64,000 bases of DNA. Source: Sipunculus nudus (taxonomy: Eukaryota; Annelida; Sipuncula; Golfingiida; Sipunculidae). Position 1 is the stretch's first letter, and every line of letters begins with the position of its first letter. Shown one piece after another: positions 44,330 to 57,075 of this stretch. The DNA is taken from NCBI GenBank assembly GCA_026874595.1, contig CM049314.1:5184229-5248228 (forward strand). Reading direction: 5' to 3'. The translations under genes were made by a program, and so were the position numbers. The notes under the pieces were generated by a model. That model searched no databases. It had not been told where the DNA came from and saw nothing but the letters and a program-made list of their open reading frames with translations.

Positions 44330-46010
44330 TGAATTACACGCGATATCTGAAGATAGAGACTATGATAGGCGCGATATCTGAATAAAAAGACTAATACACG
44401 CGATATCTGATGTTGACACTATAATACACGCGATATCTAAAGGAAGGGCCTATGATACACACGATAACTGAAGACAGAGACTATGATATACGCAAAATCT
44501 GAATATAAAGACTGATTCACGCGATATCTGAAGATAGAAATTATGATACTAATGATATCGGAAGATCGAGACTAGGAAACATGCGATATCTGAAGACAGA
44601 AACTATGATACACGCGATATCTGAAGACTGAGACTATGATACACGCGATATTTGAAGATAGAGACCTTGATACACGCGATATCTCAAGATAAAGACTTGG
44701 ATAGACACGATTTCTTAAGGTAGGGGCCATGATTCACTGGATATGTGAAGACAAAGGGTATGATACACGCTACGGTTGAACAGATCTCGAGACTATGATA
44801 CGCACAATATCTGAAAAAAAAAATTATGATATACGCAATATCTGCAGCTAGACTAGGATGCACCCGATACCTGAAGACAGAGACTATGATACACGCGATA
44901 TCTAAAGGTATTTGTAATGAAAAACACGATATCTGAAGACAGAGACTATAATACACGCGATATCTGAAGACAGAGACTATGATACACGCGATATTTGAAT
45001 ATAGAGACTAGGATATGCGCAATATCTAAAGGTATTTGCTGTGAAAAACACGATATCTGAAGACAGACACTATGATACACGCGATGTCTGAAGACAGACA
45101 CTATGATACACGCGATAGCTGATGACAGAGACTATGATACACGCGATATTTGAAGAAACAGAATATGATACACGCGATACCAGAAGCAGAGACTATGATA
45201 TGCGCGATATCTGAAGGAAAGATTATGATACTTGCAGTATCAGAAGCTAGACGATATCTGAAGACAGAGAATATGATACACGCGATTTCTGAAGACAGAG
45301 ACTATGATACACGCGAAATTTGAAGACAGAGACTATGATACACGCGGTATTTGAAGATAGAGACTAGGATACACGCGATACCTGATGACAGAGACTATGA
45401 TACACGCGATATCTGATGACAGAGACTATGATACACGCGATAACTGATGACAGAGACTATGATACACGCGATATTTGAAGATAGAGACTAGGATACACGC
45501 GATACCAGAAGACAGACACTATGATACACGCGATATCTGAAGACAGACACTATGATACAAGCGATATCTGAAGACAGAGACTATGATAGACGCGATATCT
45601 GAAGACAGAGACTATGTTACACGCGATATCTGAAGACAGAGATCATGATACACGCGATATTTGATGACAGAGACTATGATACACGCGATATCTGATGACA
45701 GAGACTATGATACACGCGATATATTTATGATAGAGACTAGGGTACATGCGATATCTAAAGTTATTTGCTATGAAAAACACAATATCTGATGACAGAGACT
45801 ATGAAAACCACGATATCTGAAGACAGAGACTATGATACACGCGATATCTGAAGACAGAGACTATGATACACGCGATATATTTAAGATAGAGACTAGGGTA
45901 CGCGCGATATCTAAACGTATTTGCTATGAAAAACACGATATCTGAAGACAGAGACTATAATCTATGCGATATCTGACGACAGAGAGTATGATACACGTGA
46001 TATTATGATA
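44330..46010 (+). repeat. 31-bp minisatellite, about 54 copies
   Basis: Consensus: gatacacgcgatatctgaag followed by acagagactat. Most units keep the GATATC core. Variants with 'ggtatttgctatgaaaaacac' recur at about 44909, 45031, 45752 and 45920, suggesting a higher-order arrangement. Open frames across it are repeat artefacts. Confidence 0.97.
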
Positions 46011-46110
46011 CTATTTCATTGAAAATATGGTTATTATTTCACATGGTTTATCATTTTAATGTCGGCAAACATGTTACAGTGACTAAATGATATTGACAAA
46101 ATAAACTTAC

Positions 46111-46227
46111 CAGAATCAAGACGATCTGGTTCTCCGAACCTTGCCCAGTGCCAGACATTTGTTCCGATCTCGTTCAGGGACAGCCATACACCAGGAAACA
46201 TAACAACGGGGTTTCCGCCCTCAGAAA
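46111..46227 (-). CDS. CTLD second-half exon of gene B
   Basis: Acceptor GAAACTTTGCAG, donor GTAAGT; 117 nt, phase 1 both ends. Encodes GVWLSLNEIG...WHWARFGEPDRLDS, homologous to 16735-16857. It can follow either 51837-52023 or 56892-57075. The matching last exon was not found before the minisatellite or beyond it. Confidence 0.85.
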
Positions 46228-47029
46228 CTGCAAAGTTTCTTGATTCATCAATATGTCCTTTATTATCCAAGGCGATCCTGAGGTAACCTGGCCCACATAC
46301 TATTGAAGTGACAAATTCAATGGATGGGCAAAATAACCGCCAACAATGGACCCCTCCCTATATATTAATATTAGTAATATTTATTTCATATTTATATCAA
46401 TTACATGGGATCTCCCTACATTTATTTTGTCTTAAATGGGCCATATTCCTTTCTAACGCCCTAAAACAATTTCCATTTATGTTGGTATTGTCCCTCTTCC
46501 ACTCACGATCCTTTACAGGGATAGTTTTCTGAAAATTGTCATCTTGACTCGACAGGCCCTGGTAATACTTTGGTATGATTGTAGATAAATACTCATATAT
46601 TATAAATGGCAGACCCTGCTATAAAATTGGCAACAGAACCACAGATTTGTTCAAGGAAAGCAAATTTATGGCCTGCCAATATGTTTGGTATAACAGGTTC
46701 AAAGTTAAATATTACTAGCGACTTTATAAACGTTTCATGTTGCCGGTTTGCTAATTCTGAAAATGTCTTTAGCTGATGTCCCATAAGTGTAATATATAAA
46801 ACATGGTAAATTAAAAATAATTTACATAATTTGAATAAATATGGTCTTTTACTTTAGCTGTAAGCGGGTTAAGTTTAGTTTCTTTACAAACCAGTTACAC
46901 TCTTAAATGAAAAAGATAGGCGATCAAGCAGATAAAAAACACTAAATTATGTAGAAACATATTTCTTAATGTTATATATAATAATAATAATAAAGTTCTT
47001 TTTGCTACTTTTCGTACTCGTACTTTTAA
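46228..47029. other. Intron of gene B
   Basis: AT-rich; frames here have no support. Confidence 0.5.
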
Positions 47030-48280
47030 CCAGTCTTTTACTACTTCAATAGTTCCTCATGACTGGAGATGCCCTAGAATAGTTCTCATATATAAAAGGG
47101 TAAATTAAACAAAATTGGTTATCACCGTCATCTATCTGTAGCATGTAACATTGTCAAAATTCTTAAAAACACTTCAATATTTCTCTTACTGCTTATTTGC
47201 TGAATCAGGATCTCCTTTCAACTAAACAAACTGTTTTTTTGTCAATTAATTCCATTCAAACTGCTCTTAATCATTTAGTTGACAACTGTCTCTCTATCAT
47301 TGGTCAGGCCCAACCCTTTGCCGCGTGTTTTCTCGATGGTAAAAAGGTTCACTAACACATTGCATTCTTTTGAACAAATTAAAACAATATGGAGTTTTTG
47401 GGACTTCCCTGAAGTGGTTTCATTCATATTTAAGTGGTCGCAAACAATTTTTAATCTTCGTTAACAGTATTTCGAATGTAAAAACTATAACAACGGGTGT
47501 GCTTCAAGGCACCGTTTTAGCCCAATAATCTTTTTAATCTTACCTGCTAATGCAGGTCTGTGCCGATGATTCAACGATATATTTAAACGGCACTAACGTC
47601 AGTATTGCCCAAAACAAGCTTCATACTAGCCTGTCCTACGTAGTTAATTGGATGCGTTATCATAAGCTATCAATAAATGCCGAAAAAAGCAGCGTCCATG
47701 TCAATGCAATCCAACAACGTAGGTCTAATGATAAACCTATCAATTAGTACAATTGATTGTACTTAGTGAGTGTTGAAGATGTTCGTCAATCGGGCACCGC
47801 AATTGACCGCAATCTTACATCGAAGAAGCAGACAAAAGTAGTAATAAAGAAATTACGCTCAAAGATAGGGCCACTGCAACGAATTAGCAAATTTCTCCCT
47901 AAAATATACTTGAATACCTTTTACCATGCGTTCATTCAGCCAAATATTGATTTTTGGCCTTACTGTTTAAGGTAATTGCGCTCGTACATTGCCTTCATAC
48001 AGCGGCTTAAAGTTCGAGTAGCGAAATAAGCTCGGACTCTATGATCACTCGCATAGAAGCCTGACAATCATCCATGACAATGGATGGATGAACATAGAGC
48101 AACGATACGGGTACCTTTTATCTATATTGACCTATATATACATCAATAGACTCGCCCCTTCTTATCTTATTAAGAATTTAATTTTACAAGTGATGTTCAT
48201 CAGTATTACACTCGCTAATAAAAATAAAACTCCCGCGATAACCTTCCGAAGCCATACTAGGCCAGTAGAATAAGTGATAT
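47030..48280 (+). pseudogene. Non-LTR retrotransposon reverse transcriptase, degenerate
   Basis: Across three frames the plus strand shows an RT entry block near 47040-47110, 'TTGVLQGTVLAQ' near 47495, a catalytic box reading CADDSTIY (47560, normally YADD) and the post-catalytic segments NWMRYHKLSINAEKS and TFYHAFIQPNIDFWPYCL, as in CR1/L2-like LINEs. Multiple stops and shifts; inactive. It lies in an intron of gene B in opposite orientation. Confidence 0.85.
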
Positions 48281-49220
48281 ACTGAGATACATTCTATAAT
48301 ATCTTAGTTCTGTTTTAAAAAAAAAACTTTGACGATACACTCTATATATCTGTAGAGATTTTTTTTTTTATTTCAGGGTTACCCCTACTAAGAGTCTTGT
48401 AACAATTACGTTTTGCTGGCCATCCCGACCCAGTCACGATTGACGGGCCATGCACAACTGTTATCTTATCAATGATGTTCACCAGTATAACACTCGCTAA
48501 TAAAAGAACTACAACGGTAATCTTCCGAAACCGCACTAGGCCAAGAGAATTAGTGAAAATGTCAAAGAAAAATGCATTGGTTTGCACAATGCCCTGTTGT
48601 AAAAGTATGTAGTTTAACATACTAAAATTTACCAAAATCAACTTATGAATATTTTACGTCATTCTTAAGCCTGGAGTCGCAATTTTTTTTAAATATTAGA
48701 TTTTAAAATAAATGATTCCCAACTGATGGGAAATATGAATATTTTACGTTATTCTTAAACCTGGAGTCGTAATTTTTTTTAAATATTAGATTTTAAAATA
48801 AATGACATAAATTCTTATTTCCGCCACCTAGTTCCAACCACGGAACTAAACAAAGTAAAACTAATGATCTTTTGGCGTTGGACCCTAATAAGTGTCAAAT
48901 TAAATGTATTTCGGATAAAAATATGTTTTTAGGTGATTGTTTCTTTATAAAATTATTTATTTTAGGGTTGCTTCACAGACGTCTTTCTGATCCTTGCGTA
49001 TCCATGCGTATATTGTTGAATGTTAAACTGAGATACATTTTATAATATCTTAGTTGTGTTTTAAACAATTTTGACGAAATACTCTGTATATCTGTAGAGA
49101 GACTTTCTTATTTCAGGGTTACCCACACCCCTACTAAGAGCCTTGGCGGTAGCAATAACCTTTTGCTGGTCATCCCGAGCCAATAACGATTGACGGGCTG
49201 TGCACAACTGTTATCAAAAC
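48274..49220 (+). repeat. LINE 3'-tail repeated twice
   Basis: 48274-48480 and 49016-49218 match ('ctgagatacatt.tataatatcttagtt', 'atttcagggttaccc', 'gattgacgggc'). A third, inverted copy lies at 51225-51440. Likely the 3' region of the LINE at 47-48.3 kb. Confidence 0.75.
48646..48810 (+). repeat. Two-copy tandem repeat, ~88 bp
   Basis: 'tgaatattttacgt.attctta', 'cctggagtcg.aattttttt' and 'aaatattagattttaaaat' occur twice in direct order. Confidence 0.9.
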
Positions 49221-49254
49221 ATTCATGCAACATGAGCGATAGAAATACTAGCCG

Positions 49255-49420
49255 GGGACTTATAAACACCTCGACACATCAGGGGTTTCGACACATCCGA
49301 CTTCGACACAAGCGGAGTTAATTTAGTGAGGTTTCAACTGTTTTTGCAGGGACTTCACATTCGACTTCGACACATGCGGGAATTCGCCTTAACCGAGTTC
49401 GACACAACGAGGTTTAACTG
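49255..49420 (-). mobile_element. Isolated Tigger/pogo-type terminus
   Basis: The right edge reads ...GGTTTAACTG followed by TA. Its reverse complement begins CAGTTAAACCTCGTTGTG, of the same CAGTNNAACCTC type as the complete element at 61293-63608. 'ttcgacaca' recurs several times inside. No partner end found. Confidence 0.6.
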
Positions 49421-49422
49421 TA

Positions 49423-51224
49423 TTTAGTATACTATATCTTGTATATTGACTATATATTCGAACAAAAATAGGGATTCTGCATAGATGTGCTTTACAACAA
49501 AGAAGATTTATACTTTTTATTATAAGACTGCTCACATTGTCAGTATTTATAATCACAGTGAATACATTCCCAAATTGATCATATGTTAGCCTTTTGTTCT
49601 TGAAGCAGATACAAATACAAACAGAAAAAAAAAAATATTATGGCGAATTGTTAAGAAAGATATCATCACCAAACTTTCTATTTATATATATTTTTAACAG
49701 CGTACCTTAGTGTAGGTTGGAGCTTTTGAAAAAAAAAACTTTCAAACGTTAGGGAGGACTTACAGAAGTGTAAATTAAAATATAAAGCTTCCTTTTCTTA
49801 ATCTGAATCGATATTAATAAGCCTTCCATACCCCACTCTAGGGGGTTGATGACTTTTGCTTTTTTTCGCTCATGGTTTGTGCTTGATCTCCAATACGGCA
49901 GATTCCCTTAAACAGACGTTTAGTGAAAATCTCTGCAACTGAAGACCTCTAGTGCACAACGAATCTGATTTTTTACAGCTGCTTTAAAGAAATATTTGGG
50001 ATGGGTGCTATTTAAAAATGGCTTGGGTTATATCTCTTTCTGAATAATTAATGCTCTCTGAATCTATGTGGCCTCATAGCACACCCGGCCATTGCCGAAA
50101 AATAAAGTTCAAATTTATTCTGTGATTTAAAATGATGAACTTATTAGATACGTTATTTGAAATTGAAAGTCAACAAATAGAAGACCGAGTTAGACTAAGA
50201 GACAGGTAATAATTAATGTACATATGAGCTTAAAACATATTCACCCTTTATGTAAGGCGGATGTTTTTGTGCAGATGTCACAAACACAAATTGTTTCACT
50301 AAAAGGTAAATGTATTTCTTATTATAATTATAGTACCAGAGGGATACCTCTGTTATTACTGGGTTCCTATATGCCGGGAGCAAAATATGTTATAATGAGT
50401 CACATGACAATTCGAATAAAATTAATGCAGTTCAATGGATATATCGAAAACTTCCGAGATGCGTATATAATAGCAGGATAAGACATCTTTGTTTATTAAG
50501 ACGATGTAATCATCTGATTGTGTCGGTGAACTAAGACCAGTTTAGCCGATCTAAGAGTGGTAGGTGAACCAAGAACGATGAAATTATCAGTATTAGATCC
50601 AACTCTAATATAAAAATATAAAATCAAGCACAATGATTCAGAAATAAGAACGGGATTTTTTAAACATTTCAAATAAGCAGCTAACTAAATACTGGGAAGC
50701 AAATCCCATCCCTAGCATAGGAAGAAGCCGTTTTAATTGTTCAACGCTCGTCTCGGTAACTTAGAATGATTGCGTTGATTTGATCGTGGAAAGCAGATTT
50801 GCAATGATTCTCTTTAAGATACACTTAGATATGTGTATGTGTACATGCAATAATATCATGCCAAACTTCAAGCATCAATCATAAACACTCTTATACATGA
50901 CATCTGTGGAACATTTGAGAGAAATGTTGCCCATAGAAATTGAATATGTCTGTCCATTGTAAAAAGAGCAGACAACTTATGCGAAAATATAAGTTTTTAG
51001 ACATTTGAATTTCAGATATGCAAAATATAACAAACAATGCCCGGTTAACTTAAATAAACAAGTAAGTTAGGTGAAGTGGCAATGATCATCAAATGGGTTA
51101 TCCCAAGAAGAATTTTATTGCACGTTTGCAATCGCTTCTTCATCTGTAAAGACGTAAATGCTCGTAAACCATGATTAATCCCATGGGGATAGGGGTAACA
51201 TGAAGTACTAAAGTGGTCATATTT
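49423..51224. other. Non-coding DNA
   Basis: Nothing supportable seen. Confidence 0.5.
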
Positions 51225-51440
51225 CTCTACAGAAATACAGAATATCGTCCAAATACGTTTTAAAACACAACTAAGATATTATATAACGTAACTCAGTACG
51301 GAATTCCACAATGTGTGCAAGGATGTAAGGGATGAGAAAGAAGTCTATGAAGTTACCTTATAAATACGCAATATTTTCTCAAAGGTACAATTACCTAAAA
51401 TCATATTTTTATCCGAAATTCATTAAAAGTGCATCTTTTT
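51225..51440 (-). repeat. Inverted copy of the LINE tail (partner ~48895-49110)
   Basis: The reverse complement matches in order: TTTCGGATAAAAATATG, 'ttaggtaattgt', 'tataatatcttagttgtgtt' and 'tctgtagag'. Confidence 0.75.
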
Positions 51441-51836
51441 TATATAAATAATGTCATCATACCAATAGTTTTGCTGACTTAAGTACCGTGGTTGGACCTG
51501 GTGTGATTAAAATGGGGATTTGTAATGTCATTTATGTCAAAATCTAATAGTTTTAAACGTTGCAATTCCGGGTGTAAAAAAAACATAAAATGATATATTT
51601 TTGGATATATCGGTCTACTTCTCCATCTCACCTTTAACCAATATTTCGACCCGCAAGAAACTGCATAACCAAATAAAAGGAACCCGCCCCGATTGTTCCA
51701 TATATTATTCCACACCTGCTTCCCTGTGCACCAAAATGACTTTCAGTCAGCGAAGACCCGGTTATTAATTCGAAGTTAACTCCCGGAGGCCTAATCAATA
51801 AAAATATAATATGCAGCCATAAGTTATTACTCTTAC

Positions 51837-52023
51837 CCAGATCCTGGTGATACTGTTGCGCAAACAAGTTTTCTTCCGCTGATTCTATGATGGCCAGGTC
51901 CCCGGTATCATTTAGGCAGTAACCACGTGCAGTACTCCAGGATTCCTCTAAAAAGTACCCGGTGTCTGGGTGTCTTGGGATTAGATAACAGCTACCATCG
52001 AAGTAACGGTAATTCTCAAGACA
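51837..52023 (-). CDS. CTLD first-half exon of gene B
   Basis: Acceptor GTTGAATTGACAG, donor GTAAGA; 187 nt, phase 0 in, 1 out. Begins CLENYRYFDGSCY and contains SWSTARGYC...GDLAII, homologous to 17217-17400 and one codon longer. Confidence 0.9.
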
Positions 52024-52503
52024 CTGTCAATTCAACAAAGCATCTTAATGGTACTGCAAACTATATTAATCACATTATATAAACAAATGATAAAACCTCT
52101 GTTGAACAGATGTAGTCTATTTATGTTAATAGACTATTGATTACCATTGGGTTCATATACGCATTTTCCTTCCTTGGGGAACGCTATTCTCACGATGAAC
52201 GTTCATTATTCAAATTATTTCTGTTTAGGTATCCCTCAAAATGTTTGGCCGTGTTGCATTTCTACATTGTATAGGATTTATGTTGAGTTTAATTATAACA
52301 TGAACTTGTTAGCAAGATTTAAGAATACACCTATCAAGATTTTGGGACAGAATCTGCATGATAATATTTTCAATTAATATACGCTTTTATATGCATATCA
52401 ATTGGTTTCCATTGAGAAAATTCCTCCCTATATTAATCTATAGACTACTATGCAGAATTATTCTCATCTGTACAGCGTTTCATGAGATTATTTTATTACT
52501 TAC

Positions 52504-52584
52504 ATTTGGCGCGACCGATGTGGTCAGCGCATGCGCTGTCGACTGTGAATTAGTTGTAGAATCAGTGTTTGGACCGCCTTGAGC
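52504..52584 (-). CDS. Thr/Ser-rich linker exon of gene B
   Basis: Acceptor GGGTATATAG, donor GTAAGT; 81 nt, phase 0-0, 27 codons rich in Thr, Ser and Asn. Placed before a CTLD exon, as in the intact gene at 18675-18782. Confidence 0.7.
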
Positions 52585-53304
52585 CTATATACCCAGCATT
52601 ACAAGAATTATGTATATATCGAAAATGATGTTTTTTATTTGTATAAAACATAACAGGAATAACAATATTATTGATTCAGTAGTTGGAAATGTTTTCTAAA
52701 TGCGCAAATCCTTGAGCTTTAAGATTTGATTTTAAATGTATTTAATTGTATTCATTGGACCCATATTCAGAAATGATAGAAATGCTTTTTTTTCTTTGCA
52801 TTTGTTAATTATCTTTACAAGCATCTCAATAAGCATGGGAAATACGTAAAATCGTGTATGGATGTGAGGACAGCTACAAACCTGAAATAATTTGTAATCT
52901 TACCTACCATAGGGACAGGAAGAAAATACTGGATAAGTCTGGGTTTTTTGTGTGAGTCTTTCGAGGCATTCCAATACTCCCTTCTTGTCCGGTGTACCTC
53001 GTAGTGAGGTCTACTGAGCCCAGAAAAGAGAAATTAGAAACTAATCCCTGGCGCAGGCACTGCCCTAATGAGGGGACTAACTGGATTTACGAAGATACAT
53101 GCGACTTGTATAATATCAAAGCAATAACACGACCAACGGACTTGTGTCTTGACTTCCAATTCAGTCCACATACTTTCCTTGATGTATTGAAACATTTTGA
53201 ATTACATTTTTTTTTTTGTTAAGGTAACAGCCTTCATTTTTTTAATTCTGACTTGTATGATTCTTATCATAAGTATGTACATCTGCAGAGTTTTTTTAAT
53301 GTTG
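52585..53304. other. Intron of gene B
   Basis: No exon seen. Confidence 0.4.
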
Positions 53305-53565
53305 TATCCTGGTGTCACCCAGGCCCGGTGTCTACCGCACCTGCCGGTCCTAGGTGTGTAATCACCCCGACTGCTAGGTCATAACACCGAGGAACCCCCA
53401 AAGACGCACTCGCATGTGAGTGATAGACGGCTGTGGGGCACAGCTTTCACATTTAGCCTGCAGAGCGCTCACCCTAAGTGGGGGCCAACCGTGAAAAACC
53501 TCACCCACGATCTCCCAGCTTTGAGTCCTGTGCTCTACCCCTGAGCCACAGAAGCCGTCCGACTG
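53305..53565 (-). repeat. tRNA-derived SINE
   Basis: The minus strand starts with a D-arm/A-box-like TGTGGCTCAGGGGTAGAGC and continues as a GC-rich ~260-bp body to 'ggatacaac'. The B box is diverged. G+C clearly exceeds the flanks. Confidence 0.6.
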
Positions 53566-54299
53566 TCTGTACGTCTGTCCATTTACAAGGTCCAAATCGT
53601 AACGATTTAACATAGAAACTTCTCACTTACATCAAGGTAGGTCTTTGGTAAGTCTCCTTGCCTACCGATAAGTAGTTTACTGTGACCTATATTTTGTATA
53701 AAGTAAAGCGCGTTTTTGTGTGTTTATAGCACTTAGAAAATCAGACTTGTGTCTAACAAAACATTTGCATCAACTACCTATATAACATTGTTATAATGCA
53801 AAACAAATGAAGAAAACGGCCTTCTCAGTTTTCGGAACTGTTGTGGACACGATGAAAAATTGTTAACATTTTTATCTGTTTGTGTATGATTTTCATACTG
53901 AAGCTAAAAAATCTCAGTAATGATTGCATAGAACTATCTAAAATTCGACATGCTTATAGATCATGGATAGCCCTTGCAGCTGTGGGAGGCTTGTGGCACA
54001 ATCTACATTTCCTTAATTTGTTACGTATTTCTTTATTCATTTTTTCTCAGAAATGACGGGTTTCCAGATGTAAACAAGGCACAAATTGTAATCGCTCCAC
54101 GTGGAAACGTTTCACTAATATACTAGTATATCCAAGAAGGTACTTGATAAGTCTCCTTGCATACCAAAAATTAGGTTAATGTGATATATATTTTGTGAGT
54201 TATGCACGTTTTTGTGTTTTTTGCACTTAGAAAATAGACTTGTGTTAGTGGTATTGGCTTCAGGAACTGTATAACAAAGATGATAGTAAAATACAAGAA
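53566..54299. other. Two diverged copies of a short unit
   Basis: 'ggtaagtctccttgc', 'gtgacctatattttgt' and 'cgtttttgtgt' occur near 53648-53720 and again near 54145-54215, about 495 bases apart. Confidence 0.6.
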
Positions 54300-55766
54300 G
54301 ATTTCATATTACTAGTTCAAGATTTCAGTTTAAGTAATTTTAATGAGAACCTTGATTACGAGTAACTTGGTGCTAATATAGATCAAAATGAAATTAGACA
54401 GGCAGACCAGATGAAAAGTGTGAAATAACCAGGTCCTGATGGTGTAACAGTTGATTTTATTTAATGTATTTTAGACTTTTTACTTCTTCCATTTAAAACT
54501 CTATATAATAAGATATTACAAACAGGTATATTTCCAGAAGCTTGAAGTAAAGCTTTTATATATCCACTGCATAAGAAAGGGGTTGTGACAGACCCCAAAA
54601 TTGTAGGGGTATTTCATTATTGCATGTTCTTGGAAAAATATTCATGAAAATATAGTTCAACAGGTTAGTTACTTATGTACAAGATTTAAATATAATAAGT
54701 GAATCTCAAACAGGCTACAGGAGGGGATAGAGTACCATAGATAATGCCTTTGTATTGCAAGCTTTAGTACAAAAATATTTATCAAAGAGGGGAGGCAGAT
54801 TTTACTGCATATTTATTGACTTCTCAACAGCTTTTGACAGTGTACAAATGACTTTTAGTGTATGTACTTATGAAATCTGGTATAAATGGTAAAATGCTTA
54901 AAGTTTTTAAATCCATGTACTCCAAAATGAAATCACGTGTGCTAACAGGAAAGGGTTATCTGAATACTTTAACTGTTCCATGGGAACAAGACAAGGCTCA
55001 ATGGTTAGTCCGCTGTTATTCTCCCTGTTTATAAATGAATATTTTGATACTTTGCATACTTCAGATTGTTAGGGAATTTATATAGACGAACACATTAAAA
55101 GGGTACACATTAAATTCTGAAGTGTGTGTTAAATGTGGAACAAACACTGCAAGTTCAGCTGCATCAGGAGATGGTGGACGGTATGCTATTTTTCTAAACT
55201 ATTCAATAAAATGCATTAAGTACTGGTTGAAGATATAACAAATGGCAGACAAAAGGTACCCAAGGCACCTATATAATTTAATTGTAAAGTTAGATGAACA
55301 GGGAAAAATAACTTGGGCAACTCATATAAGAATATTATTGTATTAAACAGGGTTTGGTTATGTTTGGTTAGCACAGTATGTGGAAAATAGTAACATTGTA
55401 AAATCAAATTTCAAACAGAGACTAAAGGATATAGCAAAGCAAGAGTGGCAAGAAGATATAACCTAATGTAACAAGTTTGATTTCTTTGGATCTTTTAAAT
55501 CAATGCTTACAGTAGAGGAGAACATTCCATGTGTTCCTAACAAAGGTCATAGACAGGTACTTGCCAAATTACGATGTTCAAATCATAAATTATCCATTGA
55601 AACTGGCAGACATCAGAGAACAGCTAAAGAAGAAAGAATTTGTATGTATTGTTTTAGTATAGGATTGAACGTATTAGAAGATACGTTGAATTACACAATC
55701 AACCGATCACAAGAGGGACGATATACTGGTGTATCGTATGTCAGAGTCTGCGGGCGGCCAGTGTAG
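54300..55766 (+). pseudogene. Non-LTR retrotransposon RT relic with conserved 3' domain
   Basis: Frames show GISLLHVLGKIF, then an RT finger-palm segment CIFIDFSTAFDSVQ and SMGTRQGSMVSPLLFSLF (54800-55035). The catalytic YADD segment is deleted. After it come a post-RT region and a Cys-containing tail (LRCSNHKLSIETGRH...RICMYC, 55560-55660) like the C-terminal part of Jockey/RTE-like LINEs. Stops and shifts throughout. Confidence 0.85.
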
Positions 55767-56891
55767 CTCAGTAACGGTGAATTACCGAAGTTTATCAGCC
55801 GTGGTGGGGCCCAGGGAACAGACCATAATACAATTAATACGCTGCTCGTTGTGTGTAGTACCAAATAGTGTCATGTGCTGTGGCATATTTGTGTTCAGAT
55901 ATTAGATTTATGCAGAGTGGATTTCAGTGGTAACTGCGTATTTTACTACCATTCTCAGAGTGAGATATCCGTTAAGACTACGAGCCTATCAGTCAGTGCG
56001 TCGTAGAAGTGAGTGCCTTAGCGATACAGACTGTGTTAAACAAGTGTTTTGATTGACGGTGTTTGACGTTTAGATGCGCTTGTGCATCGTGTGTACTGTG
56101 TTAAACCACGAGGACTCGAGGAGAACATTCCTAAGTCGCCACGTGCTCAACGGTCAGAACGGTTGAGAACTGTCAGTATAGTGTCCTTTGATAACATTCC
56201 GTGTACAGGGGATACATCAAGTTACATGATTTATCAGGACTCTGTAACTGTGTGTACGTATATGGACTCCATGGATATGGTACCTTTTGTGTGGGACGTC
56301 TCCTCCAAAGAATTATAAGTTCATTTTCTTTATAACAATTTATTGTTTACGATACACAACTCTTTCACATCTTTCTGGGTGTATGTGTGAGCTTCAGCCA
56401 TCTCAATTCAACTTTTAAAAGTACTTTGAAATCCATTCATTCGAGGGGTGTGACACTGTAGTCGGTGAAAACTTGTTAAGTAACACCTATTATTTGTCAT
56501 TTGAAAACCTATGGTGTGTCTAATTTTCTGTTCGATGTCCTTTTTGGGGTTACAATCAGCGTTTATTTTACCGCTTCCGCGTGTTATAACACGTGGATAT
56601 AAACAATAACGGACAGCCTGTGCCGCGTATCGTCGCTTTTTATGGTTTATATTATTAAACGTTCTAGACTTTATATAAATAAAATAAACGCATGATATTG
56701 GAATGGGCCCCTTTAAGCATGTATTTTGTGGAAACCCTTCATCACTCATCTTTAAGGCACAAGAATGTGAATAATCTTTTACCTAAATGAAAATGGAATG
56801 ATTATTCCAGTAGATCTTGATATTATCTCGTATCTTCGATATGAGCTAGGATAAATGATAAAAAATACGCCTTCAACAAAAAGAAACATAC
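55767..56891. other. Intronic DNA
   Basis: A TAGCTCAG phrase at about 55756 may be a decayed tRNA-like head. No CTLD exon was found here although one would be expected if 56892-57075 has its own partner. Confidence 0.4.
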
Positions 56892-57075
56892 CGTAGTTGT
56901 CAAGGTGATACTGTCTAATGAGCTCGTTTTCCTGTGCCGAATCTTTGATAGCCATGTCACCTCCGTCGCCTTGGCAAAACATGCGAGCTTTAGCCCAACT
57001 TCGAGTCACACCAACACCAGAACTGATCGGGATCAGGTAACAATTGCCATCAAAGTATCTGTAGTCTCCAGGACA
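56892..57075 (-). CDS. Additional CTLD first-half exon
   Basis: Acceptor CCCTGTCTTTAG, donor GTATGT; 184 nt, phase 0 in, 1 out. Begins CPGDYRYFDGNCY and contains SWAKARMFCQGDGGDMAI, closer in length to 17217-17400 than to 51837-52023. It is intact, but no second-half exon of its own was located. Confidence 0.9.

Noticed and set aside
44330-46010. Regular repeats that could be taken for a CRISPR array or a repeat protein
   Set aside because: Units are directly adjacent with no unique spacers, and frames across them arise only from the 31-bp periodicity.
52358-52582. Plus-strand frame of 74 codons
   Set aside because: It overlaps the minus-strand linker exon, which has proper splice sites.
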